DNA from: an uncultured Burkholderiales bacterium
GTDB taxonomy: Bacteria > Pseudomonadota > Gammaproteobacteria > Burkholderiales > Burkholderiaceae_C
DNA: 44,169 nucleotides
Direction of reading: 5' to 3'
NCBI GenBank assembly: GCA_903842945.1
Contig: CAIMNS010000099.1
Location: forward strand, 1-44,169
The position numbers and the translations under genes are program-made. Under the pieces are notes generated by a model, which was not told where the DNA came from, made no database searches, and saw nothing but the letters and a program-made list of their open reading frames with translations. Below are positions 1 through 9,762 of this stretch, in pieces; the stretch's first letter is position 1, and each line of letters starts with the position of its first letter.

Positions 1-353
1 GGGTTGATTTGGTCTTCTAGTTGAATGGCATGCGCACCTGCAGCTTCCAACACCTTGACCGTATGAAAGGTATTTAAAGCGTTGCCAAAGCCCGTGTCAG
101 CATCAACAATCAATGGCAAAGGCACGGCTTGCGAGATGGCTTGTGTGTGCGAAGCTAGGTCAGTGAGATTGATAAAGCCCAAGTCGGGCATGGCGTAAAA
201 AGTGTTGGTCAGGCCAGCGCCACTTAGATAAATCGCTTCGTACCCCAGCGCGTGAATGACTCGAGCGGCCAAGGCGTTGGCGGCACCTGGAACCAAAAGA
301 CCATTTTTTTGTAGCAGTCGGGCTTTGAGTGTTGTTCCTAAATAGTGGCTCAT
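1..353 (-). CDS. Isocitrate lyase/PEP mutase family protein, partial (C-terminus beyond window start)
   Basis: Reverse-strand translation from CAT at 351-353 gives MSHYLGTTLKARLLQKNGLLVPGAANALAARVIHALGYEAIYLSGAGLTNTFYAMPDLGFINLTDL...PLIVDADTGFGNALNT...EAAGAHAIQLEDQIN. The DADTGFGN and QLEDQ motifs are typical of the ICL/PEPM family. Open to the window edge, so absent from the ORF track. Confidence 0.9.
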   Translation of the reverse strand, partial: MSHYLGTTLKARLLQKNGLLVPGAANALAARVIHALGYEAIYLSGAGLTNTFYAMPDLGFINLTDLASHTQAISQAVPLPLIVDADTGFGNALNTFHTVKVLEAAGAHAIQLEDQIN

Positions 354-1321
354 TCTTCTGTCATTCCTGTGGCTTTAACGACGTTTTGCAATCTGGCGCG
401 CTCTTGAGCAATGAATTGCTCAAAAGAGGCCTTGGTGCCTCCGATGGGTTCAATACCAACCGCCTTCAAACGGTCTTGGATGTCTTTGTTTTTCATACCC
501 GCGTCAATGGCTGCGGACATTTGTTGAACGATGGGTTCTGGCGTACCTTTGGGTGCATGCAGACCAGCCCAATGCGCAATTTGAATGTCTGTGAAGCCTT
601 GCTCAATCGCAGTTGGAATATCTGGATACATCGCCAAGCGATGGGTCCATGTGGTTGAGAGTGCACGCACTTTTCCGCTTTTGATGAAAGGTAGCACCAC
701 AATGCTGGCCTCGGAGGTGGCGTCGACTTGTCCACTGATGACCGCGGTCAATGACTCGGAGCCACTTTTGTAGGGAATGACGCGCAGTTTCGCATCTGCT
801 TTGATGTTGAGGAGTTCCGCAACAAAGTGAGGTGTGCTACCCGTGCCCGCAGTTGCAAAATTGAGTCCACCGCTGGATTTGGATCGACTGATAAAGTCTT
901 TGATGTTTTGGTAGGGTGAGTTGGCCGGCACAATGATGACCGATGGTGCCAAGGCAATCATGGCAACAGGCACCAAATCACTGTCTTTGTAAGGCATGGT
1001 TTTCTTGATCATGCTGTTGGAGATGATGCCCGCTGCACTGATCAAAAAGATGTAGCCATCTGGCGTGCTCTTTGCAACGTAGTCAGCACCAATGGTGGCG
1101 CCAGCACCAGGCTTGTTGTCAATGACAATGGCTTGGTTCAGCGCCTTTGAAGCGCCTTCGGCAGCAGCCCTTGCAATCAAATCATTGGCTCCGCCTGGCG
1201 CAAAAGGCACGACAAATTTGATGGGCTTGGAGGGCCACACATCCGCAAAAGACAAGCTCATGCTCAGCGTCAATAAGAGAGCAAAGGGATAGAAAAAAAC
1301 GGTGCGTTGATGGAGTGTCAT
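350..1321 (-). CDS. Tripartite tricarboxylate transporter (Bug family) substrate-binding protein
   Basis: ORF 350..1351; likely start MTLHQRT at 1321. Signal peptide, then WPSKPIKFVVPFAPGGANDLIARA...IDNKPGAGATIGADYVAKSTPDGY, classic TTT receptor signatures. Confidence 0.93.
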   Translation of the reverse strand: MTLHQRTVFFYPFALLLTLSMSLSFADVWPSKPIKFVVPFAPGGANDLIARAAAEGASKALNQAIVIDNKPGAGATIGADYVAKSTPDGYIFLISAAGIISNSMIKKTMPYKDSDLVPVAMIALAPSVIIVPANSPYQNIKDFISRSKSSGGLNFATAGTGSTPHFVAELLNIKADAKLRVIPYKSGSESLTAVISGQVDATSEASIVVLPFIKSGKVRALSTTWTHRLAMYPDIPTAIEQGFTDIQIAHWAGLHAPKGTPEPIVQQMSAAIDAGMKNKDIQDRLKAVGIEPIGGTKASFEQFIAQERARLQNVVKATGMTEE

Positions 1322-1576
1322 GGGTGTGTAAAAAAAGTAGAAAGTCTTCACAACTGGGATTTTAATCCGCTTTAGCTTGGCGCGGGGACCTATCCTAGGC
1401 TACACCGTATGTCATGCGCTGACCAAGGTTCAACCAGCGTCAGTTCTCTTTGACTCCTCAAGTAAAGTTCACGAAAACCCTAATGAAGCCGTAGCGCAGA
1501 TCTATTAACCTTTGTGCATCTCGAGATGTAAAACCATCTGCTTTTTTTCGAATTGAACTCTTCCATAGGCCTGCAT

Positions 1577-2566
1577 ATGAAAACTGTACAAAAAAGATCA
1601 TTTCTTGCGCTGGCGGTGGGCACCGGTCTTGGGCTTGGTATGCTGACGGGCAACTGTTTTTCGCAAGAAAAATACCCCATCAAAACCGTGACCCTGATCG
1701 TGCCGCAAGCCGCGGGTGGCGCCAACGATGCCATTGCGCGTGTGATTGCTCAAAAATTATCAGAAGCAAGTGGGCAAACCTTCTTGGTGGACAACCGCCC
1801 GGGCGCTGGGGGCAATGTCGGCACAGCGCTCAGTGCCAAGGCCAAACCCGATGGCTACACCTTGCTGGTCAATGCCGACAGTGCCCAAGTGATCAATCCT
1901 GCCTTGTATCAAAAAACGGGTTTTGATCCGCTCAAGGACTTTGACCCCGTGGCACCTTTGGCCAAAGCGGGTTACGTGTTGGTGGCCAACCCGAGTTTTG
2001 CCGCCAACAATGTGGCCGAATTGATCTCTCTTGCCAAGGCCAAGCCAGGTGACTATGCCATTGCTTCAGCAGGAAACGGTACCATGAATCACCTCATCAT
2101 CGAAATGGTTCAAAAGGCCGCTGATATCAAGTTGCAACATATCCCTTACAAAGGCGCAGCTGGTGCCGCAACCGACGTTGTTGGCGGACAAGTACCACTA
2201 TCGGTGCAAAGCATGCCATCGTCCATTGCATTCATTCGCAGTGGCAAGCTCAAAGTGCTTGGGGTGGTGAATGAAAAGAGACTGGCCTCTTTGCCCGACG
2301 CGCCAACCATTGGTGAAACCATCAAGGGCTTTGGTGCAACCCCATGGTATGGTATGTTTGCTCCAGCCGGTACACCCAAGGCGGTCAACGCATGGCTACA
2401 AATGGAAATCGCTCGGGTCTTGGACGACAACGACACCAAGGAAAAACTTGCAACCGTGGGCTGCGAGCCCTTCAAAGGCAACTCGGAAGTCTTGGGTGCA
2501 CTGGTAAGAGACGACTTGGTGAGGTGGGCCAAGATCGTCAAAGATTCTGGCGCCAAAGTCGACTGA
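1577..2566 (+). CDS. TTT (Bug family) substrate-binding protein
   Basis: ORF 1553..2566; likely start ATG 1577 (MKTVQKRSFLALAVG). YPIKTVTLIVPQAAGGANDAIARVIAQKL...VDNRPGAGGNVGTALSAKAKPDGYTLL. Confidence 0.93.
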   Translation: MKTVQKRSFLALAVGTGLGLGMLTGNCFSQEKYPIKTVTLIVPQAAGGANDAIARVIAQKLSEASGQTFLVDNRPGAGGNVGTALSAKAKPDGYTLLVNADSAQVINPALYQKTGFDPLKDFDPVAPLAKAGYVLVANPSFAANNVAELISLAKAKPGDYAIASAGNGTMNHLIIEMVQKAADIKLQHIPYKGAAGAATDVVGGQVPLSVQSMPSSIAFIRSGKLKVLGVVNEKRLASLPDAPTIGETIKGFGATPWYGMFAPAGTPKAVNAWLQMEIARVLDDNDTKEKLATVGCEPFKGNSEVLGALVRDDLVRWAKIVKDSGAKVD

Positions 2567-2601
2567 GGCCAGAATCGTTTTCTTGCAAAAGCTCTGAAGG
2601 C

Positions 2602-3591
2602 CTAGTCTCTGGTCAATCCCACGAGTTTGACCATCCTGGTCATGAGTTCTTTGTCAGCCAAAAATAGCTGATTGAACTCCTCTAGGCTCATGTTGGCAGG
2701 CTCAATGCCTTGAGTCATCAACCTGGATTTGGCTGGTTCGCTAGAGATGACTTTGTTGATGGCAACATTGAGTCGCTCTAAGATAGGTTTTGGGGTGGAC
2801 GCAGACGCCAGCAGCCCAAACCAAGATTCAAAGTAAAAATCTTTTAATCCAGACTCATGGAAGGTCGGGATCTGGGGTCTCAAAGTGGACCGCTTTTTGG
2901 CCGTGATGGCCAAGGCTCTGATGCGAGGGTCTGAGATGTACACGCCAACTCCCGCTGTGGGGACGATCACCGCTTGGGCCCTGGCGGCCAAGACATCATT
3001 GGTCGCCTCTTGTGTGCCCTTGTAAGGGACGTGCGTGATATCAATGCCTGCTGTTTTGCAAAAATAAGCCATCGCCAAATGTGTAGAACTGCCAATGCCA
3101 GCAGATCCGTAATTGAGCTCACCTGGGTGCTTTTTAGCAAACTGAATCAGCTCAGCCACGTTGGTGAAGGGCGTTTGTGTGTTCGAGAGCAAAACATAAC
3201 TTTGTAAGCCAATGTTGGCCACAGGTGCAAAATCTTTGATCGGATCGTAAAAAGGTTTTGCGCCAAGAGCGGAAGTCACAAAGTGACTGGATGCGGCCAT
3301 TAAAAGAGTTTTGCCATCGGGGGCCGAGTTGGCGACAAGAGAAGTTCCAATGGCGCCACCCGCACCTTGATGACTTTCGATGATCCAGTTTTCTCCTAAC
3401 TCGCGTGCCATCTCCTGGTACATGGCTCGAGCCGGTAATTCTCTAGCGCCACCAGGAGCAAAGGGCACAATGATTTTGCCAATGCTTTTGTTGTTTTGTG
3501 CAAGCGTGGGCAGAGAAGTCAGCGCCAAGAAACAGCCGATGACCTCTCTTCTGTCCAGTCCAACTTTTGAAATGCGGGGTGATGGGGTCAT
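2602..3591 (-). CDS. TTT (Bug family) substrate-binding protein
   Basis: IGKIIVPFAPGGARELPARAMYQEMARELGENWIIESHQGAGGAIGTSLVANSAPDGKTLLMA...HVPYKGTQEATNDVLAARAQ. Confidence 0.92.
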   Translation of the reverse strand: MTPSPRISKVGLDRREVIGCFLALTSLPTLAQNNKSIGKIIVPFAPGGARELPARAMYQEMARELGENWIIESHQGAGGAIGTSLVANSAPDGKTLLMAASSHFVTSALGAKPFYDPIKDFAPVANIGLQSYVLLSNTQTPFTNVAELIQFAKKHPGELNYGSAGIGSSTHLAMAYFCKTAGIDITHVPYKGTQEATNDVLAARAQAVIVPTAGVGVYISDPRIRALAITAKKRSTLRPQIPTFHESGLKDFYFESWFGLLASASTPKPILERLNVAINKVISSEPAKSRLMTQGIEPANMSLEEFNQLFLADKELMTRMVKLVGLTRD

Positions 3592-3634
3592 GGTTTAAAA
3601 GTGCTTGAAAGAAGAGTTGAGAAAACGAGGGTGA

Positions 3635-4528
3635 CTATCGAAAATGACTTGGATTCCAAAATAAATCATCGACCTGATAAAGTTCAGGAATGAGTCCTTG
3701 TTGATACGCATAGAGGATCAAGAGTTCAAGCGCTTTTTTGTTTTGATCAATGCCAAAGGGGGTCAAATCTATGCTGCTGTGGTGCTTGGCGTCTGCGCTC
3801 TTTTTGCTTTCTTCAAGAAGTCGATAAACCTCATGGACCAGGGCAGGTTGTTCATTGCAAAAACTGTTTTTGATGACCATCATGTGGTTGATGGGAACCA
3901 TCCCATGGCGAAGTCCCCAGGCTTGGGCCGCTTCGTTGGGATCAGGTAAAACCGGTTGGAGTCTGTCGTCATCGGGCAAGTCGGTGCCAATGATCGCTGC
4001 GTCCAACTCTCCATGGAGCAGCATGTCAATCATGTTTTGATCCGCGCGCGCTCTTTTAAAACCTTTGGGGTCTGGGAACTCTGCCAAATGACCATGCTCA
4101 AATGTCACCCATTGGATATCGCGTAAATTCACGCCATATTCATTGCTCAAAATTCCTCTGACCCAAGTGACCGTGGTTTGAGCATGGGCACGAATACCGA
4201 TCCTTTTCCCTTTGAGTTGGGCAACACCTAAAGCTCCACGCTCACGGTTGTGGACCAAACAATGGTGCTGATAGCGGCCCGCACCGACAACAGCCGGCAG
4301 CATCATCAAGGGCTTGTTGTAAGCCTTGGCTTGAAGGGCCGTGACCAATGCGAGTTCGGCCACATCGAACTCAAGATCTCTCACCACACGTTTGAAGAAC
4401 CGGTTGGGGACTGGGGCATCTGTGAAATTAAAATCAATCCAGTCTGATGGGATCAAGCCTTCTTTAAGGGCCAAGGTATTGGGATAGGAGCCCAAAAGCG
4501 TGTTGAGGATGATGTTTTCTTGAGACAT
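3635..4528 (-). CDS. 4,5-dihydroxyphthalate decarboxylase (Pht5)-like / periplasmic-binding-fold protein without signal peptide
   Basis: LKGKRIGIRAHAQTTVTWVRGILSNEYGVNLRDIQWVTFEHGHLAEFPDP resembles Pht5-type proteins. The N-terminus MSQENIILNTLLGSYPNTLALKEG has no signal peptide. Confidence 0.75.
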   Translation of the reverse strand: MSQENIILNTLLGSYPNTLALKEGLIPSDWIDFNFTDAPVPNRFFKRVVRDLEFDVAELALVTALQAKAYNKPLMMLPAVVGAGRYQHHCLVHNRERGALGVAQLKGKRIGIRAHAQTTVTWVRGILSNEYGVNLRDIQWVTFEHGHLAEFPDPKGFKRARADQNMIDMLLHGELDAAIIGTDLPDDDRLQPVLPDPNEAAQAWGLRHGMVPINHMMVIKNSFCNEQPALVHEVYRLLEESKKSADAKHHSSIDLTPFGIDQNKKALELLILYAYQQGLIPELYQVDDLFWNPSHFR

Positions 4529-4531
4529 GTT

Positions 4532-5410
4532 TTAAACCCCTTGGATGAGCTTCAATTGTGGGTAAAGTTGGTGCGCGGTTTTTGAGAAAACCCACTCTTG
4601 CTGATCGAGGGGTATGAGCGCTGCGGCCTTCAAGGCCTCAGCCAAATGGTCTTTCAATGAGCCCGTGTTGGCTGGGAAATTTGATCCCCAAGCGATTCGC
4701 TTTGCGCCAAAAGTATCGACCACTTTTTTAAAGAAGCTTTGTGCATCAGACAAGCCCAGTGCTGAGTCTCTGACAATGTGGGTGGTCAGTTTGAAGTGAA
4801 GATGTTCAAATTTTGCCAATTCAAACAAACTGTTGGCACTCGCATAAGGCGGGCCATCTTGCATGTCGGGTCTTGCAAAATGGTCTAAAAGTACAATGGC
4901 TTTTGGAAATCGAGTCAGTAAATTTTCTAGCGATGGCAATCCATTGGATCTGATTTGAACGCAGACAGGAATTTGTTGGCTTGAGATGAGGTCCCAAAGA
5001 TCAAATGCTTTGGGGTCATCGAGTTTTTTTGTGCTGTCTTGAGCGGTGTGGCCTGCGATAAAGAGTCTTAAGCCGCTCAAGCCTCTTTGGCTCCAAAGTT
5101 GAACTTGCTCAAGAGCAGCAGGGTCTAGAAAATCCACGGAGAACACGCCAACAAAAGCCTCGGGGTGGTCTTTGGTGCCTTGAACAACGTAGCTGCTGTC
5201 GTGCCCATAGCACGTGGAGGCTTGAACGAGGACGGACTTGCTCACCCCCGCATCTTTCATGTGTTGAACCATCTGGTGGCTGTTGACAGGACGCTCCTTG
5301 GACCAATCAGATTGTTTGCCGCCCATAGGGTCGAGGACTGGAAATTGATGGGGATCATCGGAGATGATGTGGCAATGGGTATCAACAATATTTGAAATCG
5401 AATGTGACAT
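4532..5410 (-). CDS. Amidohydrolase family (PF04909-type; LigI-like metal-dependent hydrolase)
   Basis: IVDTHCHIISDDPHQFPVLDPMGGKQSDW...VLVQASTCYGHDSSYV...IVLLDHFARPDMQDGPP...RIAWGSNFPAN. Confidence 0.88.
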   Translation of the reverse strand: MSHSISNIVDTHCHIISDDPHQFPVLDPMGGKQSDWSKERPVNSHQMVQHMKDAGVSKSVLVQASTCYGHDSSYVVQGTKDHPEAFVGVFSVDFLDPAALEQVQLWSQRGLSGLRLFIAGHTAQDSTKKLDDPKAFDLWDLISSQQIPVCVQIRSNGLPSLENLLTRFPKAIVLLDHFARPDMQDGPPYASANSLFELAKFEHLHFKLTTHIVRDSALGLSDAQSFFKKVVDTFGAKRIAWGSNFPANTGSLKDHLAEALKAAALIPLDQQEWVFSKTAHQLYPQLKLIQGV

Positions 5411-5449
5411 AGCAGGATGTGATGATTTGGGGACTTTGGCCCACTGAGA

Positions 5450-6520
5450 TCAGTGGTTCAAGAGGTGTTTGACGAACGCGTGTGCAGTCGAATCGGTTTT
5501 GAGATGTCCGCCAACATCGGGTGTGACCTGACCGGTTTGCATCAGATGCACAGCGGTTTGCTCCATCGCTTGAGCAGCCATCTTGAATTGTGCAAGTCCA
5601 GTTCTTTGGCCATGCCAGTCAAGCAACATGGCCGCAGAAGTGATCTGGGACAAAGGGTTCGCAATGTTTTGACCTGCAATGTCAGGAGCAGAGCCATGAG
5701 CCGCTTGGCCCATTGCGAAATGATCTCCTGCATTGAGGGTGCCCGCCAAGCCTAAGCTACCAGACAGTTCAGCGGTGAGATCAGACAAAATATCTCCAAA
5801 CATGTTGGTCGTCACGATGACGTCAAATTTCTCAGGCGCTCTCACCGCGTGAGCCATCATGGCGTCAACAATCAAATCATCGACCATGATGTCTGGGTAA
5901 GCTTTGGCCGTTTCACGGCAAATGTCAATGAACATGCCGTCGCCTATTTTCAAGACATTGGCTTTGTGCACAATGGTGACGTGTTTTTTTCTGTTTTTTG
6001 CAAGTTCAAATGCGCTTTTAGCAATTCTCTCGCAGCACAGCCTTGTGATGCGTCTAAGGGAGATGACCACATCAGGGGTGATGAGCATTTCGCTACCACC
6101 AGATTCCACGTTTCTGTCTGCATAGAACCCCTCGGTGTTTTCACGCAGGACAATCAAATCGAAATCATGGGTCGTTCTCTTGGCAATGCCTGGATACGTC
6201 TTGGCCGGTCGAATGTTGGCGTAAAGGTCGAGTTTTTTGCGAAAAAACATCGATGGATTGATTTCTCCCTTGGACTCGTCCTTGAAGTCATAGGTGGCCA
6301 TTGGGCCAAGCATCAAGCCGTCGCTGTTTTTAACCTTCTCAAGCAGCTCTGGGGTGACAGTTGCGCCAACTGCTTTCAGGCTTTCGTGTCCGGCACTGGC
6401 TTGTTCCAAGTCCAATTCAAGCTTGAACTTTTTAGACACTGCACTCAACACCTCTTCACAAGCGGCCATGGTTTCTGGTCCAATACCATCGCCAGGAATG
6501 ACAATCATTTTCATTTTCAT
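5450..6520 (-). CDS. Isocitrate/isopropylmalate dehydrogenase family protein (LeuB/tartrate dehydrogenase-like)
   Basis: ORF 5450..6553; likely start MKMKMIVIPGDGIGPETM. VLRENTEGFYADRNVE, VTTNMFGDILSDLTAELSGSLGLAGTLNAGD, AAHGSAPDIAGQNIANP. Confidence 0.92.
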   Translation of the reverse strand: MKMKMIVIPGDGIGPETMAACEEVLSAVSKKFKLELDLEQASAGHESLKAVGATVTPELLEKVKNSDGLMLGPMATYDFKDESKGEINPSMFFRKKLDLYANIRPAKTYPGIAKRTTHDFDLIVLRENTEGFYADRNVESGGSEMLITPDVVISLRRITRLCCERIAKSAFELAKNRKKHVTIVHKANVLKIGDGMFIDICRETAKAYPDIMVDDLIVDAMMAHAVRAPEKFDVIVTTNMFGDILSDLTAELSGSLGLAGTLNAGDHFAMGQAAHGSAPDIAGQNIANPLSQITSAAMLLDWHGQRTGLAQFKMAAQAMEQTAVHLMQTGQVTPDVGGHLKTDSTAHAFVKHLLNH

Positions 6521-6656
6521 TTTTCCAAGTAAACTCTCATCAAATCCAGACACAGTTTTTGAGTTTTTAATGGATTCCCTAAGGCCTAGAGTTTACCGAT
6601 TTATCGCTTTGAATTTGAATTTTTTTAACTTTTAATGTTTTACTTTTTTTTACGTC

Positions 6657-7697
6657 ATGAAAAATATATCTAGAAACGAACTGACCACGCTGACTCAATC
6701 TGCTTTTGTTGCGCTGGGACTCAGTCCTGCCGATGCGGGCGAAGTCGCCAACATCTTGGTGATGGCTGAGTTGTTTGGCCTGACAACCCATGGCGTTTCA
6801 AGGGTGGAGTCTTATGGCGAACGTTTGCTGATAAAAGGGATCAACCCAAGGCCAAACATGGTGGTTGAACAATGTGCTGCGGCTTTGTTCAAAGTCGATG
6901 GGGACAACGCCGTGGGCCCCTTGGTTGGAATGAGATGTTTGAATGTCGCCATGCAAGCGGCCAAGCAGCAGGGTGTGGCGGTGGTGTTGGCCAGAAACAG
7001 CAACCACTTTGGTCCCATCTCTCCCTATTCTTTTTTGGCTGCAGAGCAAGGATTTGCCACCATCATAGGCAGCAATGCGACCACCACGATCGCACCGTGG
7101 GGCGGGAGTGATGCAAGGCTTGGTAACAGTCCTTTGGGCTTTGGGGTGCCCAATCCCAAGGGACCCCCTTTCTTACTAGACATGGCCATGAGTGTGGTGG
7201 CTAGAGCAAAAATTCGAAACGCATTCAAGGCGGGACAGTCCATCCCTGAGACCTGGGCCACAGATGCCAAGGGCGTCCCGACAACCAGCCCCAAAGATGC
7301 GTTGGATGGCTTTTTGCTGCCCATTGGTGGGCATAAAGGCTATGGCATTGCGCTATGGGTGGACATGTTGGCCGGCTTGCTGAGCGGGGCGGCTTATCTA
7401 ACGCATGTGAAATCTTGGCTCGATGAGCCAGACGTACCTCAAAATTTAGGTCATTTCTTTGTTTTGATCAATGCTCAATTTTTAGGCAATACAGAGTGGC
7501 TTTCTGAAAGGATGAACGATTTTGCGTCTATATTGCACGGTAGCGAGGCGGCTGACCCTCAAAAGCCTGTGATGGTGCCTGGTGAAATCGAGTTAAAAAA
7601 GATGCAAAATCATTTGCAAGACGGCATTCCAATTGAGGACGATTTGCTATTGATGTTAGAAAATTTCAGCCAAGGAAGATTTGTAAAAGAGTCTTGA
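6657..7697 (+). CDS. Ldh family oxidoreductase (malate/L-lactate/ureidoglycolate dehydrogenase superfamily)
   Basis: MAELFGLTTHGVSRVESYGERL, VVLARNSNHFGPISPYSFLAAEQGF, GNSPLGFGVPNPKGPPFLLDMAMSVVARAKI, GHKGYGIALWVDMLAGLLSGA. Confidence 0.93.
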   Translation: MKNISRNELTTLTQSAFVALGLSPADAGEVANILVMAELFGLTTHGVSRVESYGERLLIKGINPRPNMVVEQCAAALFKVDGDNAVGPLVGMRCLNVAMQAAKQQGVAVVLARNSNHFGPISPYSFLAAEQGFATIIGSNATTTIAPWGGSDARLGNSPLGFGVPNPKGPPFLLDMAMSVVARAKIRNAFKAGQSIPETWATDAKGVPTTSPKDALDGFLLPIGGHKGYGIALWVDMLAGLLSGAAYLTHVKSWLDEPDVPQNLGHFFVLINAQFLGNTEWLSERMNDFASILHGSEAADPQKPVMVPGEIELKKMQNHLQDGIPIEDDLLLMLENFSQGRFVKES

Positions 7698-7834
7698 ATG
7701 GGCTGTCACTGTTCGCGGCAATTCCTATGAGCGGATTCAAGGGTTGATGTTGTAAGATGTTCAGTGTTGTGTAGAAACAATCACCCCGATCAATCTCAAA
7801 AAAATAAAAAAGTGACGACAAAAGGACCGATGCT

Positions 7835-8770
7835 TTGAAAATTTACATCATTGATGCGTTTCACCCCTCAGGTGTTGAATTGGCCAAATCCTTTGCGCAA
7901 GTGGTTGCCTGGCCTGACCCCAAAGTCAGTGAATGGCCTGAAGAGGCCGATGCGGTCATGGTCCGTATGACGCCGATCAACAAAGAGCAACTGAACAGAG
8001 CAAAAAATGTAAAAATCATTTGTAAGCAGGGCGTTGGCTTAGATACGATAGATCTTTCTGCCGCAAAAGAGCGGGGGATCATCGTCAGTCGCACACCTGG
8101 CGTCAACAGTGAAGCTGTAGCGGAAATGGCCCTTGCCTTGTCTTTGGCGGTGAGCCGGCGAACCTCTCGCTTTGATCGTCTTTTGCATGAGGGTGTTCCT
8201 ATCGTGAGACCTGAGCATTTGGGCCTTGAAATGTTCGGTAAAACTGTTGGCGTGGTTGGCATGGGCAACATTGGGACACGCTTGGCCAAAAAATGGCGCT
8301 TTGCATTTGATGCTCAAATTTTGGCTTTTGACCCTTATGCTCCCGCCAACGCATGGCCTGATTTTGAGCATGAACGTGTTGCAAATTTAAAAGAGTTGTT
8401 GCCCCGAGTTGATTTGCTGAGCTTGCATTTGCCACTCACACCCCAGAGTTACCATCTGATTGGCCTACAGGAGCTCAAAATGATGAAGGCACAATCAATC
8501 TTGATCAATGTCTCACGCGGTGGACTGATCGACGAAGAAGCGCTATACCAAGTCATGAGTGAGGGGCATTTGTTTGGCGCGGGTTTGGATGTGTTCGAAC
8601 ATGAGGAGCCGCCAAACAAAGGCCACCCCCTGTTAAGCTTGGACAATGTGGTGGTTTCCCCCCATGCTGCAGGTGGTACGGTTGAGACCCAGATTCGCAG
8701 TTCCATGTTGGTGGCGCAACAAGTCATTGATGTTTTATCGGGAAAGCCACCAGCCAATGTGGCCTTTTAA
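7835..8770 (+). CDS. D-isomer-specific 2-hydroxyacid dehydrogenase
   Basis: GKTVGVVGMGNIGTRLAKKWRFAFDAQILAFDPY, SLHLPLTPQSYHLIG, LINVSRGGLIDEEAL, VSPHAAGGTVE. TTG start at 7835. Confidence 0.93.
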   Translation: MKIYIIDAFHPSGVELAKSFAQVVAWPDPKVSEWPEEADAVMVRMTPINKEQLNRAKNVKIICKQGVGLDTIDLSAAKERGIIVSRTPGVNSEAVAEMALALSLAVSRRTSRFDRLLHEGVPIVRPEHLGLEMFGKTVGVVGMGNIGTRLAKKWRFAFDAQILAFDPYAPANAWPDFEHERVANLKELLPRVDLLSLHLPLTPQSYHLIGLQELKMMKAQSILINVSRGGLIDEEALYQVMSEGHLFGAGLDVFEHEEPPNKGHPLLSLDNVVVSPHAAGGTVETQIRSSMLVAQQVIDVLSGKPPANVAF

Positions 8771-8788
8771 GCAACCTGGAGTTTGAAG

Positions 8789-9694
8789 TTGAAAAAAGAA
8801 ATCACTGTTCACGGCGTGGTCCATCAGACTCCTCAATTTGTGGTGCCTAAAAAATCATGTGATTGTCATACCCATGTGTTTGGACCGCATGATCAGTTTC
8901 CCTTGTCCAAAGACAGAAAGTACACCCCACCCGAGGCCTCCATTGAGAACCTGTTGGCCTTGCATGATCCATTGGGCTTGGAGCGGGTGGTCATCGTGCA
9001 TCCTTCTCCCTATGGAAGCGACAACAGTTGCACACTTGATGCCATCCGACGCTTAGGCGAAAGAGCGCGTGGTGTTGTGGTGATTGACAAAGGCACCACG
9101 GCGATGGAAATTCAAAAAATGCATGATCTTGGTGTACGAGGGGTGCGCATCAATTTGGAGACGCAGGGCGTGACCGATAAGAAGTATGCAACAAAAGAAA
9201 TATCTTGGGTCTATGAAAAAATCAAAGACTTGGGCTGGCACATTCAACTCTTTACCCAATTGAAAGTGCTCAGTGATTTGGAGAGCGTTTTTAAACAATT
9301 TGACATCGAGTTTGTGGTGGATCATTTTGGCTTGATCAATCCAGCATTGGGCATGTCTCAACCTTACCTGGACAGTGTCATCTCCATGATCAAATCAGGA
9401 AAGTTATGGATCAAATTATCTGCCCCCCACCGCATATCTTCAAAGCCTGATGGAGAGGATGTAACAGAGTTAGCCCGTGCACTGATCGAGGCCAACCCCT
9501 CAAGAGTGGTTTGGGGCAGCGATTGGCCTCACCCCGGGGGACAAATTGGACAACCTCGAAGCATAGATAGGCCTGAAGCGTTCAACCCGATTGATGATGG
9601 TGCAGCCTTGAACAGGCTTTACAAATGGGTCAGTGACAAATGGATTTTGGAAAAAATATTGGTCCACAATCCAGAAAAACTCTATGAGTTTTGA
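8789..9694 (+). CDS. Amidohydrolase family (LigI/2-pyrone-4,6-dicarboxylate hydrolase-like)
   Basis: KKSCDCHTHVFGPHDQFPLSKDRKYTPPEAS...RVVIVHPSPYGSDNSCTLDAIRRLGERARGVVVI...VVDHFGLINP...RVVWGSDWPHP. GGAG at 8778-8781 favours TTG at 8789 over the tracked 8783. Confidence 0.9.
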   Translation: MKKEITVHGVVHQTPQFVVPKKSCDCHTHVFGPHDQFPLSKDRKYTPPEASIENLLALHDPLGLERVVIVHPSPYGSDNSCTLDAIRRLGERARGVVVIDKGTTAMEIQKMHDLGVRGVRINLETQGVTDKKYATKEISWVYEKIKDLGWHIQLFTQLKVLSDLESVFKQFDIEFVVDHFGLINPALGMSQPYLDSVISMIKSGKLWIKLSAPHRISSKPDGEDVTELARALIEANPSRVVWGSDWPHPGGQIGQPRSIDRPEAFNPIDDGAALNRLYKWVSDKWILEKILVHNPEKLYEF

Positions 9695-9762
9695 TGGTTT
9701 TTTTCGGATCATGATAGCTTGGGCAGGCTTGATGCCTTGATTTTTCTAATCGATTGAATTCA

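Noticed and set aside
2146-2556. 136-aa minus-strand ORF
   Set aside because: Antisense shadow of the TTT receptor at 1577-2566.
5849-6532. 227-aa plus-strand ORF opposite the isopropylmalate dehydrogenase-like gene
   Set aside because: Antisense to a well-supported conserved gene; composition (Cys/His/Phe-rich) and lack of RBS are typical of shadow ORFs.
7861-8289. 142-aa minus-strand ORF
   Set aside because: Antisense shadow of the D-2-hydroxyacid dehydrogenase.
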